Below are positions 1 through 16,153 of a DNA stretch of 64,000 nt, one piece after another. The stretch lies in contig NZ_JAHKSN010000002.1 of the NCBI RefSeq assembly GCF_018863415.1, positions 496,001 to 560,000 on the forward strand, written 5' to 3'. The stretch comes from Deinococcus aestuarii (GTDB lineage Bacteria; Deinococcota; Deinococci; Deinococcales; Deinococcaceae). Below the pieces are notes generated by a model. It searched no databases, was not told where the DNA came from, and saw nothing but the letters and a program-made list of their open reading frames with translations. The translations under genes were made by a program, and so were the position numbers. How positions within the stretch are numbered: the stretch's first letter is position 1; every line of letters starts with the position of its first letter.

Positions 1-1215
1 CGGCTCAACCTCGGGTACGCGCGGGAAGTGCAGCCCTACCCCCACCAGCAGGAGGCGCTGCGGGCGTGGAAGGCAGCAGGCCGCCGGGGTGTGGTCGTCC
101 TGCCCACGGGCGCGGGAAAGACGCTCGTCGCCCAGCTCGCCCTGCGTGACACTCCCCGCAGCACCCTCGTCTGCGTGCCCACCCTGGACCTGATGCACCA
201 GTGGTACTCGGGCCTGCTCGCCGCCTTTCCCGACGCCGAGATCGGGCTCTTGGGCGGGGGCAGTCGGGATGAGACCTCCATCCTGATCTCCACCTACGAC
301 TCGGCGGCCATCCACGCCGAACTCTTGGCAGGCAAGTACGCCCTGCATGTCTACGACGAGGCGCACCACCTCCCCAGCGACTTCCACCGGGCGGTGGCTG
401 AACTGGGGCTGGCCCCCTACCGCCTGGGGCTGACCGCCACACCGAAACGGGGCGACGGGCGGGAACTGCACCTGGAGGAACTCGTCGGCCCCGTGGTCTA
501 CCACCGCACCCCGGAGGAACTGGCGGGCGAGACGCTGGCGGACTACCGCGAGGTCGTCATCCGCGTGCGGCTCAGCCCCGCCGAGCAGCGGCACTACGAC
601 GACCTGATCCGGGCCAGGAACGACTTTCTGCGGCGGAACAACATCCGGCTCGGCAGCCTCGACGGATGGAAGCAGTTCGTGATGCAGAGCGGGTCTCCGC
701 AAGGCCGCGCCGCCATGCTCGCCCACCGGGAGGCGCGGGGCCTGGCCTACGGGACCGAGGGCAAACTGCGCGTGCTGGAGGAACTGCTGGCGAACCACCC
801 GCACGAGCGGACGCTGATCTTCACCGACGACAACGCGACCGTCTACCGCATCAGCCGCGACTTCCTCGTGCCCGCCATCACCCACCAGACGCCCGTGAAG
901 GAGCGCCACGCCCTACTCGAACGCTTCCGAGACGGGCGCTACCGGGTCATCGTCACCAGCCGGGTGCTGAACGAGGGGGTGGACGTGCCGGAGGCCAGCG
1001 TGGCGGTCGTCCTCTCGGGCACGGCGACCGAGCGCGAGCACATCCAGCGTCTGGGCCGCATCCTGCGCCGCGCCGAGGGCAAGCAGGCCGTGCTGTACGA
1101 GGTCATCACCGAGGGCACGAGCGAGGAGCGGGTGAGCCAGCAGCGCCGCGGGCGGTGGCAGCCCGGGATCAATTCCGTCACGCCCGTCTGGGAGGACCTG
1201 AATGCTTCCGACTGA
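1..1215 (+). CDS. XPB/Rad25-type superfamily 2 DNA helicase (5' end outside window)
   Basis: ATP-dependent DNA helicase of the XPB/Rad25 group. The frame is open from base 1, so the GTG at 28 is probably internal and the N-terminus lies upstream of the window. Visible motifs: Walker A PTGAGKT (about 26 codons after base 28), DEAH box YDEAHH, motif III TATPKRGDG, and the C-terminal RecA-like lobe with motif VI QRLGRILRR. The last 14 nt overlap the start of the next gene, a Bax1-family nuclease. In archaea XPB and Bax1 form a helicase-nuclease complex that unwinds and cuts DNA bubbles, and the overlap implies coupled translation of the two partners here. A role in nucleotide-excision-type repair is inferred from the archaeal pair. 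Family assignment is firm. Confidence 0.9.
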   Translation, partial: RLNLGYAREVQPYPHQQEALRAWKAAGRRGVVVLPTGAGKTLVAQLALRDTPRSTLVCVPTLDLMHQWYSGLLAAFPDAEIGLLGGGSRDETSILISTYDSAAIHAELLAGKYALHVYDEAHHLPSDFHRAVAELGLAPYRLGLTATPKRGDGRELHLEELVGPVVYHRTPEELAGETLADYREVVIRVRLSPAEQRHYDDLIRARNDFLRRNNIRLGSLDGWKQFVMQSGSPQGRAAMLAHREARGLAYGTEGKLRVLEELLANHPHERTLIFTDDNATVYRISRDFLVPAITHQTPVKERHALLERFRDGRYRVIVTSRVLNEGVDVPEASVAVVLSGTATEREHIQRLGRILRRAEGKQAVLYEVITEGTSEERVSQQRRGRWQPGINSVTPVWEDLNASD

Positions 1216-2446
1216 ACTCCTGATGTTCCGGGTCAAGGCGGGGCTGGTGGAACCCCGGCGCCTCAAGCCCCACACCAACAACCTGGCGCTGGCCGCATCG
1301 GTCATCGACCTCTTCGAGACGAACCTCGGGAAGCGCCGGGCGGACGTGGAGGAGGACCTGAAGGCGCTGGAGGCGGGCCGGGCGGACTTCAAGGTCATCC
1401 GCGGGATGGCGCACCTGCTCTCCACGAGCGCCGCCACCTTCGAGGCCGGGGGCGACGTGGAGCCGGGGACGGTGCGGGCGAAGGTCTTTGAACTCGCCCA
1501 GATTCACCCGCCCATCCGCCACCGCCGAGCCGACGTGCTCGAACAGGCCGCCGCCGCGCTCTCGGGGGAACGCAGGCTGACCCCGGAGGACCTGGCCGAC
1601 CTGCTGTACGCGGACCTGCCGGACCAGCAACGGCTCGTAGCCTTCGACCCGCCCGAACCAAAAGACCTCCTCGAACGCTTCAACCTCGCCCAGGCCCAGG
1701 GGATGCTCTACCGGGCCTACAGTCTCATCATCACCGCCCGGCGCAACGAGCCCGCCCGCTACAAGCAACTGCTGAAGTACACCAAGTTCTTCGGCCTGAT
1801 GGTCACCGTCGAGGGGGACGCGGACTACGGCTTCACCCTGACGATGGACGGGCCCACGTCCCTCTTCGGCGGCACGACACGCTACGGCCTGGCGATGGCG
1901 AAGTTCCTGCCCGCCCTGCTGTACGTCACCAAATGGGACCTGACGGCGACCCTCAAGCCCCGCAAGGACCTCGCCTGGGTAGACCCCGGGGACGACGAGT
2001 GGTTGTTCGAGCTGACGAGCGAGGACGGCTACGTGAGCCACTACAAGCCGCCCGAGGAGCACGACAGCGCCCTGGAGTCGGGCTTCAGCGACCGCTTCGG
2101 CAAGCTGGGGTCGGCCTGGACCCTGGAGCGGGAGGTGGACCTCGTGCCGGTGCCCGGCGGCGTGATCGTGCCGGACTTCCGCCTCGTCCACCCGTCGGGC
2201 CGCAGCGTCCTCGTGGAGATCGTGGGCTACTGGCGCCCCGAGTACCTGCGCAAGAAGTTCGACCTGCTGCGCAAGTCGGGCCGCCGCGACGTGATCGTCT
2301 GCGTCTCCGAGCGCCTGAACCTCGACCGCGCGGGCGTGGACCCCAGCGACTTCGACGAGAGATTGGTGTGGTTCAAGGGCGTGCTGCCGCCGAAGGACGT
2401 GCTGGCGGTGGCGGAGCGGATGGTAGGGGGCGAAGCAGCGGCGTGA
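1202..2446 (+). CDS. DUF790 / Bax1-family nuclease, XPB partner
   Basis: A 414-aa protein matching the DUF790 (Bax1) family, known in archaea as the nuclease partner of XPB. The N-terminal part opens with LPTELLMFRVK, typical of the family. The C-terminal part carries a PD-(D/E)xK-like arrangement: PDF near residue 323 in a GGVIVPDFRL strand, then LVEIVGYW about 20 residues later, followed by a basic helix. The ATG at 1202 overlaps the helicase gene by 14 nt, so the two are almost certainly co-translated. Expected role: structure-specific endonuclease acting with the helicase during repair. The catalytic residues are proposed from motif layout only. Confidence 0.88.
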   Translation: MLPTELLMFRVKAGLVEPRRLKPHTNNLALAASVIDLFETNLGKRRADVEEDLKALEAGRADFKVIRGMAHLLSTSAATFEAGGDVEPGTVRAKVFELAQIHPPIRHRRADVLEQAAAALSGERRLTPEDLADLLYADLPDQQRLVAFDPPEPKDLLERFNLAQAQGMLYRAYSLIITARRNEPARYKQLLKYTKFFGLMVTVEGDADYGFTLTMDGPTSLFGGTTRYGLAMAKFLPALLYVTKWDLTATLKPRKDLAWVDPGDDEWLFELTSEDGYVSHYKPPEEHDSALESGFSDRFGKLGSAWTLEREVDLVPVPGGVIVPDFRLVHPSGRSVLVEIVGYWRPEYLRKKFDLLRKSGRRDVIVCVSERLNLDRAGVDPSDFDERLVWFKGVLPPKDVLAVAERMVGGEAAA

Positions 2447-2697
2447 GCGTGAGGGCGTGGTTCGCGCATAATCGAGGACGAGTGGACGACGACAAGAACA
2501 ATTTGCCCAGCAGCCAACAGCCCGAGAACCCCTTTGAGGAGTGGCTTGGGATCGCACTCCTGCTAGAAGGGCAGACCGTCAACGAGATGATTCGGGAAAT
2601 GCGAGACGAGGAGCCCGGCCCAGACCCCGCACGCGAGGGCAGCCCCGGCGCACGCATCGTCTACTTGCACCCAGGCGAACCCATTCCACGAAATTAG
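2443..2697 (+). CDS. Small acidic protein of unknown function
   Basis: An 84-aa reading frame starting at a GTG that overlaps the stop of the Bax1 gene in a GTGA arrangement. An alternative in-frame GTG at 2482 would give 71 aa. The middle (FEEWLGIALLLEGQTVNEM) looks like an amphipathic helix; the rest is polar and rich in Asp, Glu and Pro. No family is recognised. The overlap suggests a third gene of the helicase-nuclease operon, but codon bias is weaker than in its neighbours, so it could be a chance frame. Confidence 0.45.
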   Translation: MSVRAWFAHNRGRVDDDKNNLPSSQQPENPFEEWLGIALLLEGQTVNEMIREMRDEEPGPDPAREGSPGARIVYLHPGEPIPRN

Positions 2698-2856
2698 CCG
2701 ACCCTCTACACCCAGTACGCCGCTCCCCGCCGTCCCAAGTTCACCGTGAACGTCTCCCCCACTCGGTGTCCCGGCGGTTCCCATCCTGCCTGGCTCTCGG
2801 TGCTGATGCGGGGCAGTTCCCCGGCGGTGGCCGATGCCTCTAACAAGACCTAAGAG

Positions 2857-2906
2857 GTGTAAGTCTTACACACTTGACATTCCTCTGCCATAACAGTTAC
2901 GCTACG
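2857..2906 (+). promoter_or_regulatory. Strong promoter with adjoining 15-bp palindrome
   Basis: TTGACA at 2874-2879, an 18-nt gap and TACGCT at 2898-2903 form a good sigma-70 type promoter. Two bases upstream of the -35 box is GTGTAAGTCTTACAC (2857-2871), a 7+1+7 palindrome typical of a dimeric regulator's operator. No plus-strand coding gene follows; see the hairpin at 2950. Confidence 0.6.
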
Positions 2907-2909
2907 TGC

Positions 2910-2985
2910 AATCCAAAGTTTTGGAGGGAGAAGGTCAGGAGCCTTCGAAGGGGCATCTTATAGATGCCCCCTTTACTTATTTTAT
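2910..2985 (+). ncRNA. Candidate small RNA between promoter and terminator
   Basis: A transcript from the promoter at 2874-2903 would start near 2910 and meet a terminator-like hairpin at 2950-2970 followed by a T-rich tract, giving an RNA of about 70-75 nt. It has no credible ORF. It contains a GGAGGG stretch at about 2923-2928 and the palindrome CCTTCGAAGG at about 2942-2951. It would point head-on at the DUF3800 gene. Inference only. Confidence 0.35.
2950..2984 (+). terminator. Intrinsic terminator hairpin (plus strand; possibly also ends DUF3800)
   Basis: GGGGCATC (2950-2957), loop TTATA, GATGCCCC (2963-2970), then CTTTACTTATTTTA. The T-rich side lies on the plus strand. It also sits directly past the stop codon of the minus-strand DUF3800 gene and could act there too, though with few Ts. 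Confidence 0.6.
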
Positions 2986-3765
2986 TAGCTTTCGACCTAT
3001 TCCCTTAATGGCGCCACTCTTATCTCTGCGATACTTACTTGCGTTCAATATATCAACAATGGGGGTTCCGTAAGAATGATAATAAGTTTGCTTGGTGCCC
3101 TCCCTTATTATGGATATAGCGCTAGGGTGAGCAATTAGGTCTGCTAGCTGTAATCCGGCTATATTTGCGGACTTATTCTTGATTTTCACCTCCTTCGATG
3201 TTAAAACGCTTTCTATCTTACTCCTAGTACAGTAGTAAGTACCTTTGTTACACATTCTCGTGAACTCCAAAGCAAGGGTCTTATCTTGCTTTGAACTTCG
3301 AGCCTCTACCATTACATCGCCGCTAGAACCAGGAGTGGCTTCTAGAAATTTTACGAATCTTTCAAGTAGCATCTCCATAGCAAAGTGATAGGGCTCCCAG
3401 GCATCCTTACCGTATCTTCGCTCTAACGCTACTTTGTCTACAACTGCCGTTATTACTTGATAATCAGCTTGAGAAATTAACTCGAAAAGTTCGTAGAAGA
3501 ACGCCCTTCTTACGTCCGCATCACGGAGAGCTTGAAAGGGTCTATTATTCTGCAACAAATCCTTTCTATGAAATATCACCGGTTCGTCGGGATGGTCACC
3601 GAAATAATTTCGTTTCAAACCTTCCATTTGGGGGTGTAGTCCTTCCCGACTGTAATCGAGAGACATTATCACCCCCGTTAAACTGAAGTATCGGGCATTC
3701 TCGTCGCTAGGCAGCTTGCACGCTTGAGTGTTGCCAACCTCATCAACATACAATCGGTATTTCAC
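2977..3765 (-). CDS. DUF3800 domain protein, probably horizontally acquired
   Basis: A 262-aa protein of the DUF3800 family. It has the N-terminal acidic motif YVDEVGN (the usual form is DESG; here Val replaces Ser), a central VEARSSKQDK and a C-terminal GLQLADLIAHP, the acidic positions expected of this RNase H-like family. DUF3800 genes are common on mobile elements and in phage-defence surroundings; no biochemical role is assigned here. The GTG start lies 3 nt after the nrdJ stop, so it should be transcribed by readthrough from nrdJ. Base composition is far more AT-rich than every neighbour, with codons such as AAA, TTA and ATA, which indicates recent transfer. Confidence 0.88.
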   Translation of the reverse strand: MKYRLYVDEVGNTQACKLPSDENARYFSLTGVIMSLDYSREGLHPQMEGLKRNYFGDHPDEPVIFHRKDLLQNNRPFQALRDADVRRAFFYELFELISQADYQVITAVVDKVALERRYGKDAWEPYHFAMEMLLERFVKFLEATPGSSGDVMVEARSSKQDKTLALEFTRMCNKGTYYCTRSKIESVLTSKEVKIKNKSANIAGLQLADLIAHPSAISIIREGTKQTYYHSYGTPIVDILNASKYRRDKSGAIKGIGRKLIK

Positions 3766-3768
3766 GTC

Positions 3769-10164
<6,396 letters not shown>

Positions 10165-10296
10165 GGGCAGGGCTCCTTGGGGCAAAAAGGCAGCAGAAGA
10201 CCTCACCTCCCCCTCGGGGGCGGTGCAGGGCGGACAGGGTGGCCCGGTCAGAGGGGCCGCTCAGAGATGGTTGACTGTAGCACCATCGGGCCGGGG

Positions 10297-10312
10297 GTAC
10301 AACGTCTTGTAC
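10297..10312. promoter_or_regulatory. 16-bp palindrome upstream of nrdJ
   Basis: GTACAACGTCTTGTAC, arms of 6 around CGTC, about 135 bp before the nrdJ start in a 246-bp intergenic region. A regulator operator is plausible. It does not resemble the usual NrdR box (ACACNATATATNGTGT). No cobalamin riboswitch was evident by eye in this interval. Confidence 0.35.
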
Positions 10313-10410
10313 CTGCTCCCGATTTGGTGTACCAGATAGCGCATCCCTCGGGGCTACTCACCAAGAGGGGGAACCGCCGCGGCGGGCTGCTCTCTGCTCT
10401 CCCCGCCGCC

Positions 10411-11127
<717 letters not shown>

Positions 11128-11202
11128 CGGGGTCAGTGTACCCCCGCCTCAGGCGCCGGGCGCCGGGAAGGCCTTCAGAAAGTGTCCCTGCAACGGGGGC
11201 CC

Positions 11203-12437
<1,235 letters not shown>

Positions 12438-12441
<4 letters not shown>

Positions 12442-13100
12442 GCCTCCACCCCGACCTGCGGGCAGAAGGCGAGCATCACGCACTCGGCGCAGCGCGGGCG
12501 GCGGGCCACGCAGACCCGGCGCCCGTGGAAGATCAGGGCGTGGTGCAAGAAGACCCAGCGTTCCCGGGGAAAAAGCTCCCCCAGGTCGGCCTCCACCCGG
12601 TCGGGATTGGTCTGCACGCTCAGGCCCAGGCGGCGGGCGAGGCGGCCCACGTGGGTGTCCACGGCGATGGCGGGGTAACCGTAGGCATTGCTCAGGACCA
12701 CGTTCGCCGTCTTGCGCCCCGCGCCGGGCAGGGCGACCACCGCCCCGAAGTCGTTCGGCACCTCGCCCCCGTGCCGCTCGACGAGCAGCCGGGCGAGCGC
12801 CGCGAGGTTGCGCGCCTTGGCCCGGGACAGCCCGATGGCGCGGATGTACGGTTCGAGGTCCCCGGGGCTCGCCGTGCTCATCGCGTGGGCGTCGGGGTAG
12901 CGGGCAAAGAGGGCGGGCGTGGCGGCGTTCACGCTCACGTCGGTCGCCTGGGCGCTCAGGACCGTGGCGACGAGCAGCTCGAAGGGGGTGCGGAAGACGA
13001 GTTCGGTGCGGGCGTCCGGGTAGAGGGCCTCCAGCGCCGCGAGCACGAGCGGCGCCCGCTCACGCGCTCCGTCGGGGAGGGGCAGGGTCTTGGGGGGCAC
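12438..13100 (-). CDS. nth: Endonuclease III (DNA glycosylase/AP lyase)
   Basis: A 220-aa HhH-GPD glycosylase acting on oxidised pyrimidines in base-excision repair. The HhH motif LPGAGRKTANVV holds the catalytic Lys, AVDTHVGRL holds the catalytic Asp, and CVARRPRCAECVMLAFC gives the C-x6-C-x2-C-x5-C [4Fe-4S] ligands. Length is normal for the family. The GTG start at 13100 has TAGGCT 7 nt upstream (13108-13113), predicting a leaderless transcript. The stop overlaps the MFS gene. Confidence 0.95.
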
Positions 13101-13386
13101 GCGGCGCAGCCTAGCTCGGGTGGGGGGTCCGGAGTCGTGACGAAGGGCGGCTCAGGGAGGCTCGGCCCCGCGAGCAGTCCGCATGGATGGACGCCTCCCG
13201 CCCCGGTCGTCCGGCGCCACCCCCACGCCCGCCCTCTCGGTCCCTCCACCCCGGAATGCTCGCTCCTCCTTCGGAGCTGTCCCCGTCTCAGGGGAGCTGT
13301 CACTGAGGCGGACCGATTCGGAGAGCGGCTTGCACAGAGGTCTTTCCCCGAAGTTCGTGGCCGCCCTCGGCCCGAGGAGCCCACCC
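13101..13386. other. Intergenic region before tRNA-Trp
   Basis: GC-rich and non-coding as far as I can see. It carries the nth -10 box at its left end. No repeat or hairpin stands out before the tRNA promoter at 13387. Confidence 0.5.
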
Positions 13387-13415
13387 TTGCGCGCACCCGG
13401 GGCCTTTGCTATGCT
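13387..13415 (+). promoter_or_regulatory. Promoter of tRNA-Trp
   Basis: TTGCGC (13387-13392), 17-nt spacer, TATGCT (13410-13415). Transcription would start near 13422, about 35 nt before the mature tRNA. Confidence 0.65.
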
Positions 13416-13457
13416 GCCCGGGCTCGCTTGCGGGGCCGTGGTCCGGGGCAGGCGCGT

Positions 13458-13533
<76 letters not shown>

Positions 13534-13538
13534 AGAAA

Positions 13539-13570
13539 AACTTCCGCCCAGCGCGGGAGTTTCGCCTTTA
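13539..13570 (+). terminator. tRNA-Trp terminator
   Basis: AACTTCCGC (13539-13547), short loop, GCGGGAGTT (13553-13561), then TCGCCTTT. A 9-bp stem with one T-G pair directly past the tRNA; the T tract is weak. Confidence 0.55.
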
Positions 13571-13628
13571 AGGAGGGGCTTTCCCGTTCCGGTTCTCCGG
13601 TGGAGCGCTTCCATGTGTCCGGGTGAGG

Positions 13629-13900
13629 TCAGCCCCCCAGGGCGGGAGGTACGCCGCGCCCGTTCCTTCCCACGCGCCGCCTGCCTTGACCCGCTCGCTC
13701 CCACAGCCCTCCCGCGAGAGAGGCGAGGAGGTGAAAGTCCCGGCGGGCGTTCACCGGCTGGGGGTCACCGGTCCCGGCAGCCTCTTTCCCACGACGCGGG
13801 TTGGCCTCACCCGCAGCATCCGCGCGCCGAGGTCCACATCCGCCCAGGTCAAGCCCATGACCTCCCCTTGGGCACACCGACCGACCCTCATCCCAGAGGC
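13629..13900 (-). pseudogene. Tyrosine recombinase (phage-type integrase) remnant
   Basis: Read on the minus strand, bases 13894 to 13751 encode SASGMRVG, then GEVMGLTWADVDLGARML and RVRPTRVVGKRLPG before a stop. This closely follows the core of phage integrases, where a GMRxGE box is followed by LxWxDVDL and a strand RVxRT. A frameshifted continuation (RRDFHLLASLAGGLWER and later VPPALGG) follows what normally comes next in such integrases, up to about 13629. The catalytic C-terminal HxxR and Tyr are gone. Clearly non-functional. Confidence 0.65.
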
Positions 13901-13969
13901 CGATCCCCGTCTTGAGCTGTGCGGGGAGGGGCGACCGTTCGTGGCGGAGAGGAAGGGGCTGTCCTCACC

Positions 13970-14110
13970 TCACAGACCCTGCGACGCGTCGAGTCCGGGG
14001 GTCACGCCCAGGCGAAACCCCGGGCTGTAGCGCGCCGCCTGCTCCGAACTCCCCATCACCGCCCGGCCCTTGCGCTTGGCCTCCGCCACGGCCACGGGAG
14101 CGGCATCTTC
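13970..14110 (-). pseudogene. Orphan C-terminal coding fragment, unidentified
   Basis: Minus-strand frame ending at 13970 reads VAEAKRKGRAVMG, then SSEQAARYSPGFRLGV and TPGLDASQGL. Codons are strongly GC-ending like real genes here, yet there is no recognisable start or upstream body; it runs into non-coding sequence just downstream of modB. Probably the tail of a deleted gene. I do not recognise the family. Confidence 0.35.
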
Positions 14111-14193
14111 AGCCTCGCGCCCGCCCTCCTCCAAGGTTTTCTGAACGGCTCCACACGGCTGCCGACGGACCGCCGCCGGGCCTTGTTCTGCCC

Positions 14194-15033
14194 TCACTCC
14201 AGGCGCCGGACCGCCAGCACCCGCACGAGCAGCAGTACCCCGAAGGCCACCAGCACCATCACTGCCGAGAGCACCAGCGCCGGGGCCAGGTCCGACTCCA
14301 GGGCGGAGTAGATGGCGAGCGTGATCGTGCGCGTGCGGCCCTGGAGGGACCCCGCGAAGAGAATCGTCGCGCCGAACTCGCCCAGTGCCCGCGCCCACGT
14401 CAGCACCAGGCCCTCGAGCAGGAAGGGAAAGGCGAGCGGCCAGGTGATCCACCGGAACACCCGCAGGCCGTCCGCCCCGTCCGTCCGTGCCGCCTGCTCC
14501 ACCTCGCGGTCCACCGCCATGAAGCCCGCCTTGGCCGTCCGCAGGTAAAAGGGCGCCGAGGTGAACAGTTGCGCCAGCACCACCGCCGCCGGGGAAAAGG
14601 CGAGGCTGACCCCCGCCAGTTCGAGGGGCGGCCCCAGCAACCCGTTGCGCCCGAACGTCAGCAGCAACCCCACCCCGGCCACCACCGGCGGCAGCACGAT
14701 GGGAAGGTCGAGCAAGGTGTCCAGCACCGCCCTGCCGGGGAAGTCGAAGCGCGCCAGCAGGTAGGCGACCGGAGTGACGAGGAGCACGGTGAGGCCCAGG
14801 GTGGTCGCGGTCGTCCACAGGCTGACCCGCAGGGCATCCACCACCACCGGGCTCAGCAGGGTGGGGAGGAAGTCGGCGCCCAGCCCGCGCCCCAGCACGA
14901 CCAGCGTCGGCAGGAGCAAAAAGAGCGTCATCACGCCCCCCAGAAGCACGGGAGCGACCGGGAGGCGCCGGGGACGGGGAGCGCGGCGGACGGCCCGGGC
15001 GGGCTGGGCCTGCTCGGGCCGCAGACGGCTCAA
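14194..15033 (-). CDS. modB: Molybdate ABC transporter permease
   Basis: About 279 aa with roughly five to six transmembrane segments and the permease EAA-type loop (EQAARTDGADGLRVFRWI then the ALGEFGATILFAG signature), which is characteristic of ModB. It forms the membrane channel of the molybdate importer with ModA and a ModC ATPase. No modC is present in the window, unusual since modC normally follows modB. The start is uncertain: TTG at 15033 gives a long basic N-terminus, while later in-frame starts near 14931-14960 would begin at the first membrane segment. Confidence 0.9.
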   Translation of the reverse strand: MSRLRPEQAQPARAVRRAPRPRRLPVAPVLLGGVMTLFLLLPTLVVLGRGLGADFLPTLLSPVVVDALRVSLWTTATTLGLTVLLVTPVAYLLARFDFPGRAVLDTLLDLPIVLPPVVAGVGLLLTFGRNGLLGPPLELAGVSLAFSPAAVVLAQLFTSAPFYLRTAKAGFMAVDREVEQAARTDGADGLRVFRWITWPLAFPFLLEGLVLTWARALGEFGATILFAGSLQGRTRTITLAIYSALESDLAPALVLSAVMVLVAFGVLLLVRVLAVRRLE

Positions 15034-15127
15034 GCGCAGGCGCGCAGAACCGGGAGCTCGACCGGCTGGCCGACGCGCCGCCCGCCCTTCCCGTTCCGCG
15101 CGGGGCGAAGCTGGCCGCCTCTCCGGG

Positions 15128-15349
15128 TCACCGGCCCGGGTCGTCCACGGCGACCATCACGTCGCTGGCCTTGACGACGGCGTAGGCTTCGCGGCCCTCC
15201 GCGAGCCCCAGCCGTTCGGCGGAGGCGCGGGTGATGGTCGCCGTGATCTCGGCTCCCCCCTCGATCTGGAGGGTCACTTCGGCTTCCACGTCCCCGAGCT
15301 TGAGGGACGTGACCTGACCTTTCAGGGTGTTGCGGGCGCTGATTCTCAT
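15128..15349 (-). CDS. Molybdopterin/molybdate-binding protein of the Mop (TOBE) family
   Basis: A 73-aa single-TOBE molbindin. It opens ISARNTLKGQV, the Mop signature, and ends with the AVVKASDVMVAV strand typical of the fold. Such proteins assemble into hexamers that bind several molybdate or tungstate ions and buffer the cytosolic pool. GGAGGTG lies about 5 nt before the ATG. It sits between modA and modB on the same strand. Confidence 0.93.
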   Translation of the reverse strand: MRISARNTLKGQVTSLKLGDVEAEVTLQIEGGAEITATITRASAERLGLAEGREAYAVVKASDVMVAVDDPGR

Positions 15350-15391
15350 GGGGACACCTCCTGCGGGGAAGTCGGGCGGGCGGGACGGGCC

Positions 15392-16153
15392 TCAGCGGGG
15401 CGCCTGGAAGCCCCACTTCTTCAACGTCTGCTGGCCCTCGGGTGACCGGACGTACTGCACGAACGCCTGCGCCGCCTCCGGGCTGGCACTGCCCCTCAGC
15501 ACGCCGATGGGGTACGTGGCGCTCTGGTTGAAGCGGGTGGGCAGCGTGATGACCCGCACCGAAGGGCGCAGGGCCGGGGTCACGTCCGTCACGTACACCA
15601 CGGCGGCGTCGGCCTCCCCGAGCTGCACCTTGAGGGCCACCTGCCGGACGTTGGGCTCCTCGCTGACCACGTTCTTCAGGGCGCGGGCCGAGAAGTCCTG
15701 GCCGTAGGTCCCGGCCTTGTCGACGGCCGCGAGCATCCGCCGGGTGTAGTCGCCGACCGGCACGGTCTTGTCCGCGATCACCAGCTTCACCCCCGGGGCG
15801 GCGAGGTCGGGCAGCCGGTTCACCCGGGGGTTGTTCCTGGGGGCGATGACGGCGAGCTTGTTGCTGACGAACGCCTGGCCGGGGGCGACCAACCCCTTGT
15901 CCACCAGCGGCGTGTACTGGGCGGTGTTGGCGCTGGCGTACACGTCCGCTCTGGCCCCGTTTTCCAACTGGGTCCGCAGGGCCTGCGACCCGGCGAACTG
16001 GAAGGTGGTCTTGTGGCCCGTCCGCGCGTCGAACGCCTTGCCCAACTCGGTCAGGGCGTCGGTCAGGGAAGCGGCGGCGAACACCGTGAGGTGAGCGGCC
16101 CTGGCGCCGCCGGTCGTCAGGAGCAGGGCGGTGCACAGCAGGGTCCGGGTCAT
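15392..16153 (-). CDS. modA: Molybdate-binding periplasmic protein
   Basis: A 253-aa ABC substrate-binding protein with an N-terminal signal peptide (about 20 residues ending GGARAA). The mature protein starts LTVFAAASLTDALTEL, the standard ModA opening whose Ser and Ala residues help bind the oxyanion; AVVYVTDV and KWGFQAP occur near the C-terminus as in the family. AGGAGG lies 7 nt upstream of the ATG. The start overlaps the regulator's stop (ATGA), so the two are co-transcribed. Confidence 0.95.
   Translation of the reverse strand: MTRTLLCTALLLTTGGARAAHLTVFAAASLTDALTELGKAFDARTGHKTTFQFAGSQALRTQLENGARADVYASANTAQYTPLVDKGLVAPGQAFVSNKLAVIAPRNNPRVNRLPDLAAPGVKLVIADKTVPVGDYTRRMLAAVDKAGTYGQDFSARALKNVVSEEPNVRQVALKVQLGEADAAVVYVTDVTPALRPSVRVITLPTRFNQSATYPIGVLRGSASPEAAQAFVQYVRSPEGQQTLKKWGFQAPR

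Noticed and set aside
10165..10410. Cobalamin riboswitch or NrdR box upstream of the B12-dependent reductase
   Set aside because: Expected on regulatory grounds, but I could not find a convincing B12-box core or an NrdR-like palindrome by eye; a covariance-model search would be decisive.
13970..14818. A 282-codon minus-strand frame antiparallel in frame to modB
   Set aside because: Its upper part is a shifted frame of modB; only the last ~45 codons look coding and are listed as an orphan fragment.
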